In this document: positions 55,790 to 64,000 of the stretch, in pieces
Position numbering within the stretch: the first letter of the stretch is position 1
Layout of the letters: each line of letters starts with the position of its first letter
Assembly (NCBI RefSeq): GCF_000017685.1
Contig: NC_010602.1
Span: forward strand, 1,054,001-1,118,000
Source of the DNA: Leptospira biflexa serovar Patoc strain 'Patoc 1 (Paris)'
Lineage (GTDB): Bacteria; Spirochaetota; Leptospiria; Leptospirales; Leptospiraceae
DNA: 64,000 nt
Reading direction: 5' to 3'
Translations under genes and position numbers: made by a program
Notes under the pieces: model-generated
The model's database searches: none
Told to the model about the DNA's origin: nothing
Seen by the model: the letters and a program-made list of their open reading frames with translations, nothing else

Positions 55790-58228
55790 TCAATCGAATC
55801 CTTTTGACCATTTTTTAATCATATAAACCAAATCCTGCATGAGCAGTGGTTTGGTCATAAAATCATCCATTCCAGAGGAAAGACAATTTTCCTTTTCTTC
55901 TTCCATCACATTTGCGGTCAAAGCAATGATAATTGGTTGCCGTTTCAAATTTTTGTTCTTTCTGATTTGTTTTGTGACTTGGATTCCATCGATATCAGGC
56001 ATTTGAACATCCAGTAAAATCAAATCTGGATTTTCTTTTTCCACTACTTCGAGAGTTTTTTCCCCATTTTCTGCAATGAGTGCAACATAACCCAATTTTT
56101 TTAGAAACATTTTAGATACTTTTAAATTGATGGAATCATCATCAGCGATCAGAATTTTCGCAGGGTATTTCTCCGCTAAATTTTTTTCCCAATTGTCGGA
56201 TTTTAGAAAACTTTGATTCGGTAAACTGTCGCTTGTTGGAATTTCCTCATTACTGACTGAAACTGGGATCTCTACATGAAATACCGATCCTTTTCCTAAC
56301 TCCGATAAAACGGAGATTTTTCCTGACATTTCTTCTACAATTTTTTTTGTGATGGTAAGACCAAGTCCTGTCCCGTTTGTTTTTCCTGATAGATGGGAAT
56401 GAATTTGTAAAAATGGTTGGAATAAATCGTTCAATTTTTCATTGGGAATACCAATACCAGTATCTTTGATTTGGAGATTGAGTTTGCATTTTTTTGAATC
56501 GATTGGATCTGACCAAACGATCAATGATATGGTTCCGGTTTCAGTGAACTTGATTGCATTCCCCAATAAATTCGAAATTATTTGATTGAATCTCCTTTGG
56601 TCAGTGATGATATGTTTTGGAAGGTCTGTATTTGTCACTAACTCAAGATTCACATATTGTGTGTTAATTTTGGATCGAAACAATTGTACCATATCGTTTA
56701 AAAATTTCGACAATACAATTGTTTCTAAACGTAATTCAAATTTCCCTGCCTCAAGTTTCGTTAAATCCAAAATATCATTGACGAGTAATAATAAATTTTC
56801 TCCACTAAATTGAATCAAACTTAAATATTCTTTTTGTTCATCTGTTAGACTTGTTTGACCAAACATTTGGGTCATACCCAAAATTCCATTCATAGGCGTT
56901 CGAATTTCATGACTCATTGTGGATAAAAATGCGGATTTGAATCTGACTTCAGCGAGAGCTAACTCCTTTTCCTGTTTTAGTTTTTCTTTGTTTTTGAAAT
57001 TTTGGATCATACGATCAGCGATAAACAATGCTTGAGACAAACCAAATACTAAGAATCCATATTGACCTAAATAAGCGGTTCCTTTTTTAGCAAACTCAGT
57101 CAAAATATCCAATGAAAAAAGTAACATCGTGGAAACGAGGGAAAATAAAAAGAACCTTGCTCCTGGTTTTTTTACCATCACACCATGAATGATGGGATAA
57201 AGAAGAGTGAACAAACCAAGTAGTGAAAGGATTAAATGGTAAGATTGGATTTTGGAATAAATTTGTGTCGGAAAAGGAATTCCAAAGATAAGAATTACTG
57301 CGGCAATATAATTCATTTGATAAAAATATTGATACTTTTTATCTGGATACACTTCTTTCACATAACGAACAAAAGATAGGTACAATAAGGTAAAGGAAAT
57401 TCCATTCACCCTCACCATAAATTCATACATACCCATCGGTATATAATTGTATATGAGACGTGTTTCTCCAATGCTTAAAATTCGAATGGATGCGAGCAAA
57501 CAAACAAAAGAAAAGTATAAATGTGTTTTTTCATCACGCCAAAATAGAAATAAAACAAAATGGAAAAAAGCGAGAGTTCCCAGTGATGAAAATACTAAAA
57601 TATCCCGGCTAGTCGCTTCAAAAAATGATTTATTGATACCATCATGAGTTCCAAGTAAATACGGTGTGGCAACTCCACATACATGATAGTGAAAACAAGA
57701 AACTTGTATTCTAAGATCAATGAATCCTTTTTCAACTTGAGGCAGAGAAACAGTTTGAATATTGATGTTTGAAATTTCCGATTCAGAATCAAAACCTATT
57801 TTTCCTGATTCATAGACCGTTTCATTTCCAACTTGAATTCGAAATGCATTTCTAGTCACACCATTCTGTAGATAAAAAGATTTTGTATTTTCTTTTACCA
57901 ATATTTTTAAGCGGAGTGTTGCGTAACCATTCGGCAATTTATTTCCCAGGGAATCAGTCCAGTTACCAGGGATTTTTGTATAAGAGGGTTTTTGTTCTTC
58001 TTTTGGTTCCCATTGTTTCCAATGGATTTCCCACTCTCCGTTTAAAGGTACATTTCCATATAAATCAAAATTCCAATCCCTACTATCTAAAATTCCAAAT
58101 TTTGCCATTGGTGGATTTGGCTTTTGAATACAGCCAAAGAAACTGAAGATCAGAAACGAAAACAAAATATTGAGGATGATTTGTTTCACAAGCTTTGCAA
58201 GATTTGACGACAAAGAACATCCTAGCAT
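55790..58228 (-). CDS. 7TMR-DISM hybrid histidine kinase/response regulator, lipid-anchored
   Basis: An 812-residue sensor. Lipoprotein-like N-terminus (FSFFGC, about 28-33), a 7TMR-DISM extracellular domain (about 60-190), seven helices (about 195-410), HisKA with phospho-acceptor His in MSHEIRTPMNGILG at about 436, HATPase with N-box FNQIISNLLGNAIKFTE at about 550 and G-boxes GTGLGLTI, and a C-terminal receiver with phospho-acceptor Asp in LILLDVQMPDIDG at about 739. No output domain. The start may be a GTG at 58189 (VKQIILNILF), which gives a more usual signal peptide. Six bases after the sigma factor gene. Confidence 0.93.
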   Translation of the reverse strand: MLGCSLSSNLAKLVKQIILNILFSFLIFSFFGCIQKPNPPMAKFGILDSRDWNFDLYGNVPLNGEWEIHWKQWEPKEEQKPSYTKIPGNWTDSLGNKLPNGYATLRLKILVKENTKSFYLQNGVTRNAFRIQVGNETVYESGKIGFDSESEISNINIQTVSLPQVEKGFIDLRIQVSCFHYHVCGVATPYLLGTHDGINKSFFEATSRDILVFSSLGTLAFFHFVLFLFWRDEKTHLYFSFVCLLASIRILSIGETRLIYNYIPMGMYEFMVRVNGISFTLLYLSFVRYVKEVYPDKKYQYFYQMNYIAAVILIFGIPFPTQIYSKIQSYHLILSLLGLFTLLYPIIHGVMVKKPGARFFLFSLVSTMLLFSLDILTEFAKKGTAYLGQYGFLVFGLSQALFIADRMIQNFKNKEKLKQEKELALAEVRFKSAFLSTMSHEIRTPMNGILGMTQMFGQTSLTDEQKEYLSLIQFSGENLLLLVNDILDLTKLEAGKFELRLETIVLSKFLNDMVQLFRSKINTQYVNLELVTNTDLPKHIITDQRRFNQIISNLLGNAIKFTETGTISLIVWSDPIDSKKCKLNLQIKDTGIGIPNEKLNDLFQPFLQIHSHLSGKTNGTGLGLTITKKIVEEMSGKISVLSELGKGSVFHVEIPVSVSNEEIPTSDSLPNQSFLKSDNWEKNLAEKYPAKILIADDDSINLKVSKMFLKKLGYVALIAENGEKTLEVVEKENPDLILLDVQMPDIDGIQVTKQIRKNKNLKRQPIIIALTANVMEEEKENCLSSGMDDFMTKPLLMQDLVYMIKKWSKGFD

Positions 58229-58234
58229 TGCACT

Positions 58235-59188
58235 CTAGTTTAGAAAAGCTTTGATTTTATTCTGAAAGTCCAAAATAAGGAAAGAAATTAGATTCGGTTT
58301 TCGGATGTATCCTAATTTTTTCAATTGATCCATGTTTTGAAATCCTTTGAGTTTTTCTGGATTGGCAACTGTGTAAATATTGCTGATCAAATTTCCTTCA
58401 ACAGAAATCAATTGAACAAACTTTGGCACTCCATCTTTGTCATATCCGATGATCATAGGGTCACCATTCGCATATCCAAAATAGACAGTAGAAGTATTCA
58501 TTGCTTTTTTAGTAGTTTGTTTGAGGAAGGTGATCACTCGACTGAGGCCAGGGATTGGAATTCTTGCGGCATGTACTTTGCCACCTCCGTCAGAATATGC
58601 AATCACATCTTCTTTGAGTAATTTTGAAAGCGAGTTTGTGTCTTGTTTCGCACAAGCAAGGCTAAACTCCATAAGTAACTTTGCGTGAAATTTTGGATCA
58701 GGATCAAATTTTTTCTTACGTTGCTTTAATGCCTGTTTGGCTCGACTCAGAATTTTTCTCGAGTATTCCGGAGTTTTTCCTATGATTTTTCCAATGGTTT
58801 CAAAATCAAAATCAAAGGACTCTCGTAATAGCAAAACAGCACGTTCAAATGGATTTAATGTTTCTAAAAGAACGAGGAAAACAAAATTCATTTTCTCTTC
58901 ATCAACCTCATCAAGCCCATCCCATTTTTCGGGAATCGGTTCTGGCAAATAGGGACCGATATACGTTTCTTTTTTTCTAGATGCTTTTTTTAGCAAATCA
59001 AAGGCAAGTCTTGCGACAATACTTCCCAAGTAAGATTTGGGATTTTCTACTATGTTTTTATTGACCGAGAGCCATCTTAGATAACTCTCTTGTAAAATAT
59101 CCTCTGCATCCACATAACTCCCTGTAATGCGGTAGGCAATGGAGAATAGATATGGTTTCCATTCCAAAAAAGATTCTAAATCATTCAA
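58235..59188 (-). CDS. ECF41-family sigma factor (SigJ-like)
   Basis: A 317-residue ECF sigma factor with a fused C-terminal regulatory domain in place of an anti-sigma protein. Sigma region 2 (about 5-75, AYRITGSYVDAEDILQESYL), linker YLPEPIPEKW (the ECF41 'WLPEP' motif), region 4 (about 108-165), then a SnoaL-like domain (about 175-310) with DGGGKVHAAR and the C-terminal NPEKL motif, both characteristic of ECF41. The tail modulates activity in known members. ATG overlaps the stop of the FAD oxidoreductase by four bases. It probably drives its own operon (see the promoter at 60391-60418). Confidence 0.95.
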   Translation of the reverse strand: MNDLESFLEWKPYLFSIAYRITGSYVDAEDILQESYLRWLSVNKNIVENPKSYLGSIVARLAFDLLKKASRKKETYIGPYLPEPIPEKWDGLDEVDEEKMNFVFLVLLETLNPFERAVLLLRESFDFDFETIGKIIGKTPEYSRKILSRAKQALKQRKKKFDPDPKFHAKLLMEFSLACAKQDTNSLSKLLKEDVIAYSDGGGKVHAARIPIPGLSRVITFLKQTTKKAMNTSTVYFGYANGDPMIIGYDKDGVPKFVQLISVEGNLISNIYTVANPEKLKGFQNMDQLKKLGYIRKPNLISFLILDFQNKIKAFLN

Positions 59189-60372
59189 TTTACGACTCTC
59201 CTTGTTTCTTTGCGATTCCCAAGTCCAAAATCCTTGGATTCAAAAAGATTTCCTTTCGGCCAAAAATAAAATCGAAAAGGGACTCTCTTTTCCATTTTCA
59301 ATGAAAATATAGTAAACCGATTGACCGTCTCTTTGATGAGCGCTGCCAATTTTCCTGTGATGACTCTTTCTTTGGGAGAATCATCTCCGTAAGTCCATTG
59401 GATGAGGCCATCATTCCTACCGAGAGAAACACATCGTCCAAAAAATTGAAACGAAAAAGGGGACAGTGTTTTTTTCTTCAATGTATTGGTTATCGTATCA
59501 GCCACATAGGCACCCATTGGTAGGGCTGTAACACAACCCATTCGTAAAGTTGAATGTTCTAATTTTGCGGCATCACCAGCCACGAATATGTTCTGATACT
59601 CTTTGGATCTTAAAAATGGATCTACATAAATTTGATTGCGATCATTTGTTAAAAATCCAGATTCTCTGAGGAGAGGATTTATTAAAAATCCCGTACAATT
59701 CAAAAGGGAGTCAAATAACAGTTCCGTGTTGTTTTTAAAAATCAATTTGCCAGAAACAATTTTTTTGATCTCGATTGTTTCAATGATACGAATTCCTAAG
59801 GATTTGAATTTTTTTTCTAAGTGATTTTTTCCAGGTTTAGAGAATCTGTTTCCAAAAATATTTTGATCAACCAGTGTGACATTAGTGTTTGGAAATTTTT
59901 CTTTCCACTCCGATGCAAGTTCAATACCAGTCAGCCCTCCGCCAAGAATGCATACGTGATGCAATGGTTTCGACTTTTGATTGGCCAAAAATTGATCCAA
60001 AGCATCTCGAGATTGGATCGAATTTTCATCTTCCGAATGATTCCTGATCCCGGAGCTTCCAATCGAAACAACTAAAAAATCATACTCAAAATGGTTCACA
60101 CCTGTTTTTGTCTCCACCATCACTTGGTTTGCATGTGGCAATATTTTGATAATTTTTCCTGGAACAAAATGGATATTCTTTCGTAACAGATTTGGAATGG
60201 GGATTTTTTTTTCTTTTGTATGTGCTGCATATTCGTGGAATCGAATCCTTTCTTGGAAAAGAATTGAATCTGAAACAATGAAAATCTCCACATTTTGATT
60301 TTGTTTTTCTAAACGATTGGCACAAAGGATGCCTGCATAACCTGCACCCAAAATCACGATTTTAGTTTTCAT
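59185..60372 (-). CDS. NDH-2-like FAD-dependent oxidoreductase, ECF41 operon
   Basis: A 395-residue pyridine nucleotide-disulfide-type flavoprotein. FAD loop VILGAGYAGILCANRLEKQ at about 5-23, the LVVSIGSSG strand, NAD loop CILGGGLTGIELASEWKE at about 162, and the FAD aspartate in NIFVAGDAAKLE at about 279. No redox cysteines, as in type 2 NADH dehydrogenases. ATG at 60372 has GAGG upstream and lies right behind the ECF41 promoter; an in-frame extension to 60471 would cross it. FAD oxidoreductases are typical ECF41 partners. Quinone or another acceptor is possible. Confidence 0.88.
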   Translation of the reverse strand: MKTKIVILGAGYAGILCANRLEKQNQNVEIFIVSDSILFQERIRFHEYAAHTKEKKIPIPNLLRKNIHFVPGKIIKILPHANQVMVETKTGVNHFEYDFLVVSIGSSGIRNHSEDENSIQSRDALDQFLANQKSKPLHHVCILGGGLTGIELASEWKEKFPNTNVTLVDQNIFGNRFSKPGKNHLEKKFKSLGIRIIETIEIKKIVSGKLIFKNNTELLFDSLLNCTGFLINPLLRESGFLTNDRNQIYVDPFLRSKEYQNIFVAGDAAKLEHSTLRMGCVTALPMGAYVADTITNTLKKKTLSPFSFQFFGRCVSLGRNDGLIQWTYGDDSPKERVITGKLAALIKETVNRFTIFSLKMEKRVPFRFYFWPKGNLFESKDFGLGNRKETRRVVN

Positions 60373-60390
60373 CAGATACCTCACTACCAA

Positions 60391-60418
60391 GACGATTGGA
60401 GGTAGTGGATTTGTGACA
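60391..60418 (-). promoter_or_regulatory. ECF41-type promoter
   Basis: On the minus strand TGTCACA (60418-60412), a 17-base spacer, then CGTC (60394-60391). This is the motif known for ECF41 sigma factors, and it stands some 20 bases before the ATG of the operon that encodes one, so the operon is probably autoregulated. Confidence 0.85.
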
Positions 60419-60473
60419 GCCATAGTAAAAAAATGAAGTTGCATTAACAAGCGATATTGGAACAAGATCACCT

Positions 60474-61727
60474 ATGCAGAAATGGAAACAGAAAATTGAA
60501 TTGATCCTTATTTTTTTCGTACTTTTCCTACCGGGATCAATTCTTTTGGCCCAAGGTTTTGATCGTGGGAATTTGATTTTTTATGGAATGGGAATGGGAG
60601 GCGTCGGCAATAATTCGGGTTCCATCCATAAGGGAGTTTTTAATTATAATTTTCCCGGATATCTTGCTGTCAGTACGGTCTCTACGGATATACTCTCTCG
60701 ATATTCAAGTTATACATTCTACACGGAGATCACAGAAGAAAGGGCAAGGTTATCAAGTAGAGGGGGAGAACTTGGGGTTGAGTATGGATTATTTAAATAT
60801 TTTGGGATTGGACTTTCTGCCACAAACCAAGTCATCTCTTCTGCTAATTTCCGCACAGTCGATCCAAGAATGGCAACGATTGCTGCGTTGTCGAGTGGCT
60901 CAGTTTCCAATCAACTTGACTTACTGAACTATGGAGATGCTTTCCAATTGTTTTTACAAAGAAAGAGAGATTTTTACAGCGCCTTAACTGCAGATATAAA
61001 TTTATTCTTTCATCTGATTCCAAATTATGCTTTTGACCCGTATATAAAAGTTGGTGGTGGATACGGTTCAGAACTTCTTTATGGTGGGACAACGAATCGT
61101 GTGTTTGGTGCTCTTGGGCTACGGTATCATTTTAATGATCGATTTTTTGTTAGTATGGAAGTCGAACATGCAAATACATACATTGTAAATTATAAACCAC
61201 CTACTTCGGGTTATAGAAACAGAGGAAACTATGAAGAAACTGCTGGAAAGATTGGATTTGGAATCAATTTTTCACTTTCCAAAAAAGATCCTTCAAATGT
61301 AGTAGAAGCTCCTCAAAAAGTGATTGATAGTGTATCTTCCGATACAAATTCAAATCAAAACTCAATCAATCAAGAATCCAAACTAGAGCGTTTTGTTTTC
61401 TTTGCGAGTGAAATTTTTGATTTACCATCGAGCCGTATCCATTTGGAAGGAAGAGCAAGACTCGATGCGATCGCTAGAAGTTTAGAAAATGAATACAAGG
61501 AATATGATATCCTCATCATTACCTACACTTCACCTTACAAGGAAGACCTACCTGGGAATTTTGAAAATTATGACTTAGGGTTTGAACGAGCACAAGCGAT
61601 CTCTCGGGTACTCCGAGAGAAAGGTGTGAGTCCAAGAAGGATCATCGATTCCACACAAGGATCCGCAATGTACACTGTGGAATCGAAAGAAAAAGTTGTC
61701 ATCGAACTAAGGAAAAAAATTAAGTAA
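60474..61727 (+). CDS. Outer-membrane beta-barrel protein with C-terminal OmpA-like domain
   Basis: A 417-residue exported protein. Signal peptide LILIFFVLFLPGSILLAQ, a barrel-like region (about 27-275) of alternating strands (GIGLSATNQVISSANF, PYIKVGGGYGSELLYGG, VFGALGLRYHFNDRFFVSME), a Ser/Asn-rich linker (about 280-300), and a periplasmic OmpA-like murein-binding domain (about 305-417) with RIHLEGRARLDAIARSLE and FERAQAISRVLREKGV. It probably ties the outer membrane to peptidoglycan. Divergent from the ECF41 operon (101 bases between starts), so it could share regulation. Its end overlaps mqo by eight bases. Confidence 0.85.
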   Translation: MQKWKQKIELILIFFVLFLPGSILLAQGFDRGNLIFYGMGMGGVGNNSGSIHKGVFNYNFPGYLAVSTVSTDILSRYSSYTFYTEITEERARLSSRGGELGVEYGLFKYFGIGLSATNQVISSANFRTVDPRMATIAALSSGSVSNQLDLLNYGDAFQLFLQRKRDFYSALTADINLFFHLIPNYAFDPYIKVGGGYGSELLYGGTTNRVFGALGLRYHFNDRFFVSMEVEHANTYIVNYKPPTSGYRNRGNYEETAGKIGFGINFSLSKKDPSNVVEAPQKVIDSVSSDTNSNQNSINQESKLERFVFFASEIFDLPSSRIHLEGRARLDAIARSLENEYKEYDILIITYTSPYKEDLPGNFENYDLGFERAQAISRVLREKGVSPRRIIDSTQGSAMYTVESKEKVVIELRKKIK

Positions 61728-63228
61728 CCAAAGTTTGTAACCCAAGTAAGTCCTCTGTCCGCTTCCGACTGATCGAACAGAGGTCTGGATTTTCTTTCAT
61801 GGATTCACCAAAGCTTGGAATCATGATTTTTAGTTTTTCTTTCCATTGTTTGGTCTGCATTTCATCTGGAAAACAATCTGATAATACTTCTAACATGATT
61901 GCAACAGAAGTGGAAGCACCGGGACTTGCACCAAGTAGAGCCGCTAGAGAACCATCTTTCGAAGAGACAACTTCCGTTCCAAATTCTAAAACTCCTCCTT
62001 CTTCTTCATCTTTTTTGATCACTTGGACCCTTTGTCCTGCGACAACAAGTTCCCAGTCTTCTGATTTTACTTCAGGAAAGTATTCTTTTAGAGCTTCGAT
62101 TCTGTCTTCATGAGATTGTAATGCTTGGCTGATTAAATACTTGGTGAGAGGTAGGTTATGCATTCCTGCTGATAACATAGGGAAAATATTATCAAATTCT
62201 AATGATTTGACCAAATCTAAATAAGAACCTTTTTTTAGAAATTTTGTCGTAAAACCAGCGTAAGGTCCAAACAATAATTCCTTTTTCCCTTCAATGATCC
62301 TTGTATCCAAATGGGGAACTGACATAGGCGGGGAACCTACATTGGCTTTACCATAAACTTTTGCGAAATGTTCCTTGATGATATTTCGATTCTTACAACG
62401 TAACCATTGTCCACTCACAGGAAATCCTCCAAATCCTTCTGCCTCGGGGATATCTGATTTTTCGAGTAGGGGGAGGCTTCCTCCACCAGCACCTATGAAA
62501 ACAAATTTTGCTTCATGATGTTCTTTTTCATGTGTCTGTAGGTTAATAGATGTTAGGTGCCAGTTCCCATTTTCACTTCTTTCTAAGTCCTTAACGTCTT
62601 CGAAATAATGAACATGAACATCAGAGAAACTTTCTAAATACCGAAACATGGCACGAGTGAGTGTTCCAAAATTCACATCAGTTCCTAGGTCCATTTTTGT
62701 GGCTGCTACCAATTCGTTTGGATCTCTTCCTTTCATCACGAGAGGGAGCCACTGGGAGATGGTTTCTTTATCTTCTGTATACACGAGTCCACGGAAAAGT
62801 TCGTGTTGTTGTAAGGCAGCATATCTTTTTTGTAGGAACCGAACATTTTCTTCTCCCCACACAAAACTATAATGAGGGATTGAATGAATGAAATCTTCTG
62901 GATCAATGATTTGTTTGATTCCCGCTAAATAAGCCCAAAACTCTTTGGAAATTTCGAACGATTCTGCGATTTGTAGTGCTTTTTTTGTTTGGATTGAGCC
63001 ATCTTCGTTCTCGATTGTATAATTCAATTCGCAAAATGCAGAGTGACCCGTACCTGCATTGTTCCAAGCATTGGAGCTTTCTCTTGCTGCTGCATCCAAA
63101 CGTTCCAAAACAGTGATCGTTAGGTGGGGATTTAATTCTTTTAAAAGAACTCCTAGAGTGGCACTCATGATCCCAGCTCCGATGAGAATCACATCGGATT
63201 TTGTTCGAATTGTATCTTTTTCTTTCAT
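61720..63228 (-). CDS. mqo: Malate:quinone oxidoreductase
   Basis: A 502-residue FAD enzyme that oxidises malate to oxaloacetate with quinone as acceptor at the inner membrane. FAD loop ILIGAGIMSATLGVLLKEL at about 15; the family's AARESSNAWNNAGTGHSAFCELNYT segment is split here as ERLDAAARESSNAWNNAGTG (about 42) and HSAFCELNYT; GVYTED-type middle region; and the C-terminal GASPGASTSVAIMLEVL at about 437. Length fits the family. It completes, with gltA and sucAB-lpdA of this window, much of an oxidative TCA cycle. A soluble malate dehydrogenase may also exist elsewhere. Confidence 0.95.
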   Translation of the reverse strand: MKEKDTIRTKSDVILIGAGIMSATLGVLLKELNPHLTITVLERLDAAARESSNAWNNAGTGHSAFCELNYTIENEDGSIQTKKALQIAESFEISKEFWAYLAGIKQIIDPEDFIHSIPHYSFVWGEENVRFLQKRYAALQQHELFRGLVYTEDKETISQWLPLVMKGRDPNELVAATKMDLGTDVNFGTLTRAMFRYLESFSDVHVHYFEDVKDLERSENGNWHLTSINLQTHEKEHHEAKFVFIGAGGGSLPLLEKSDIPEAEGFGGFPVSGQWLRCKNRNIIKEHFAKVYGKANVGSPPMSVPHLDTRIIEGKKELLFGPYAGFTTKFLKKGSYLDLVKSLEFDNIFPMLSAGMHNLPLTKYLISQALQSHEDRIEALKEYFPEVKSEDWELVVAGQRVQVIKKDEEEGGVLEFGTEVVSSKDGSLAALLGASPGASTSVAIMLEVLSDCFPDEMQTKQWKEKLKIMIPSFGESMKENPDLCSISRKRTEDLLGLQTLVT

Positions 63229-63298
63229 TCTATCCTGCTGACGTCAATATTGGTTACTTTCTGTATCAAAAACCTGTCCAATAGATAGGGTTATTTCA

Positions 63299-64000
63299 TT
63301 GAAAGCATTCTTCCTATTTTTGTCCGTTCTGACATCCTTACTCGGATTTATCTATTACTATTCTACCTTTCGTTTAATCTCAGGACTTTCACTGAATGGG
63401 CCGGTGGTCACATTGATTTTAGTGGGTATTGGAGCACTCGTGCTACTCGTACCTCTCACTTACGTATTCAGTCGAGTATCCAAACGTGAAAAAACCCAAA
63501 CCTTTTTTGCCTATGTCACATTTACAAATTTTGGTTTTTTCTCCATCCTCTTTACATTGGTTCTACTGATGGACGTACTCCGACTTGTTGACTTTGGCAT
63601 CGTATCTGATTATTCAAAACTTTTGTTCTCAATGTTACTTCGATTTGGTTTTCCTATCGATGGGGTGACCGAAGTCAAAAACTTTAGTATGGCCTTTTCT
63701 ACTATCGTCGTGGCAACAGCTCTTAGTTCTTTAGGATTTTATAATGCCCATGTTCGTTTGCGTTACAAACATGTCAAAGTCCCAGGCAAAAATTTACATC
63801 CAGACTTACAAGGATTCAAAATTGTTCAGATTTCTGATGTCCATATCGGTCCTACAATTAAAGAAAAATTCCTTCGTCGCGTAGTGGGAAAAATCAATTT
63901 AAAGTCACCCGATGTCGTGGTGATTACAGGTGATCTTGTGGACGGGCCTGCAGCAACACTCAAACAACACCTAAGACCTTTAGCTGATATAAAATCAAAG
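63299..64000 (+). CDS. Membrane-anchored metallophosphoesterase (N-terminal part; runs off the window)
   Basis: The frame begins with TTG at 63299 (AGGG eight bases upstream) and continues past the window end; 234 residues are seen. Four hydrophobic helices fill about 1-155, followed by a calcineurin-like phosphoesterase domain: IVQISDVHIGPTIKEKFLRR (metal Asp and His of the D-x-H motif) and VVVITGDLVDG (GD motif). The layout is that of YkuE-type enzymes with a membrane part, which hydrolyse phosphodiesters of lipids or nucleotides. The remaining motifs (GNH, GH) lie beyond the window. Confidence 0.9.
   Translation, partial: MKAFFLFLSVLTSLLGFIYYYSTFRLISGLSLNGPVVTLILVGIGALVLLVPLTYVFSRVSKREKTQTFFAYVTFTNFGFFSILFTLVLLMDVLRLVDFGIVSDYSKLLFSMLLRFGFPIDGVTEVKNFSMAFSTIVVATALSSLGFYNAHVRLRYKHVKVPGKNLHPDLQGFKIVQISDVHIGPTIKEKFLRRVVGKINLKSPDVVVITGDLVDGPAATLKQHLRPLADIKSK

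Overview
The window looks like chromosomal DNA of a spirochaete of the genus Leptospira, most likely a free-living (saprophytic) species. The supporting signs are an LL-diaminopimelate aminotransferase (the lysine/murein route known from Leptospira), several 7TMR-DISM signalling proteins, lipoproteins with the loose spirochaetal lipobox, a tandem cluster of TRL-like small lipoproteins, a bactofilin, and an aerobic TCA set (citrate synthase, 2-oxoglutarate dehydrogenase, malate:quinone oxidoreductase) next to a copper nitrite reductase. Base composition is moderately AT-rich and even. I saw no rRNA, tRNA, insertion sequence, prophage or CRISPR array, and no stretch over 300 bases without a gene.

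Layout. 1-8.7 kb: partial rhomboid protease, MBL-fold hydrolase, bifunctional penicillin-binding protein, a small exported protein behind a clean sigma-54 promoter, a lipoprotein, an MBOAT acyltransferase, SppA and an aldose epimerase. 8.7-16.8 kb: a small HTH protein, a LOG-family protein, L28, endonuclease III, a UbiA/UbiX pair, a thioesterase, and pyrB-DUF2203-dapL. 16.8-25.4 kb: a two-gene exported pair whose first gene is split by an apparent frameshift, a PAS/Fis regulator with a lysine-rich tail, rho-rpmE, an IscU-like/pentapeptide-repeat fusion, a STAS protein, a lipoprotein and a FapA/DUF342 protein. 25.4-33.7 kb (minus strand): glycosyltransferase, two methyltransferases, a 7TMR-DISM/PP2C phosphatase, citrate synthase and a soluble-type lytic transglycosylase. 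33.8-39.5 kb (plus): a run of seven genes including bactofilin, pdxA and a DegT-type aminotransferase. 39.5-47 kb (minus): a beta-barrel protein with three TRL-like lipoproteins, then sucB-lpdA-sucA. 47-51 kb: gamma-carbonic anhydrase, small uncertain ORFs, a lipoprotein and a GAF/PP2C phosphatase. 51-55 kb: nirK-nirV-sco and a serine-hydrolase-like lipoprotein. 55-60.4 kb (minus): a four-gene operon of FAD oxidoreductase, ECF41 sigma factor, hybrid histidine kinase and short-chain dehydrogenase. 60.5-64 kb: an OmpA-like barrel protein, mqo and a partial metallophosphoesterase.

The most informative signals are regulatory. A textbook sigma-54 -24/-12 element lies before the gene at 4098. A near-perfect FNR/CRP-family palindrome is centred exactly where a class II activator of nirK should sit. 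An ECF41-type promoter (TGTCACA, 17 nt, CGTC) stands before the operon that encodes its own ECF41 sigma factor. The most unusual protein architectures are the IscU-like domain fused to pentapeptide repeats (lacking the third scaffold cysteine) and the PAS-Fis regulator that lacks an AAA+ domain and ends in a histone-H1-like tail.
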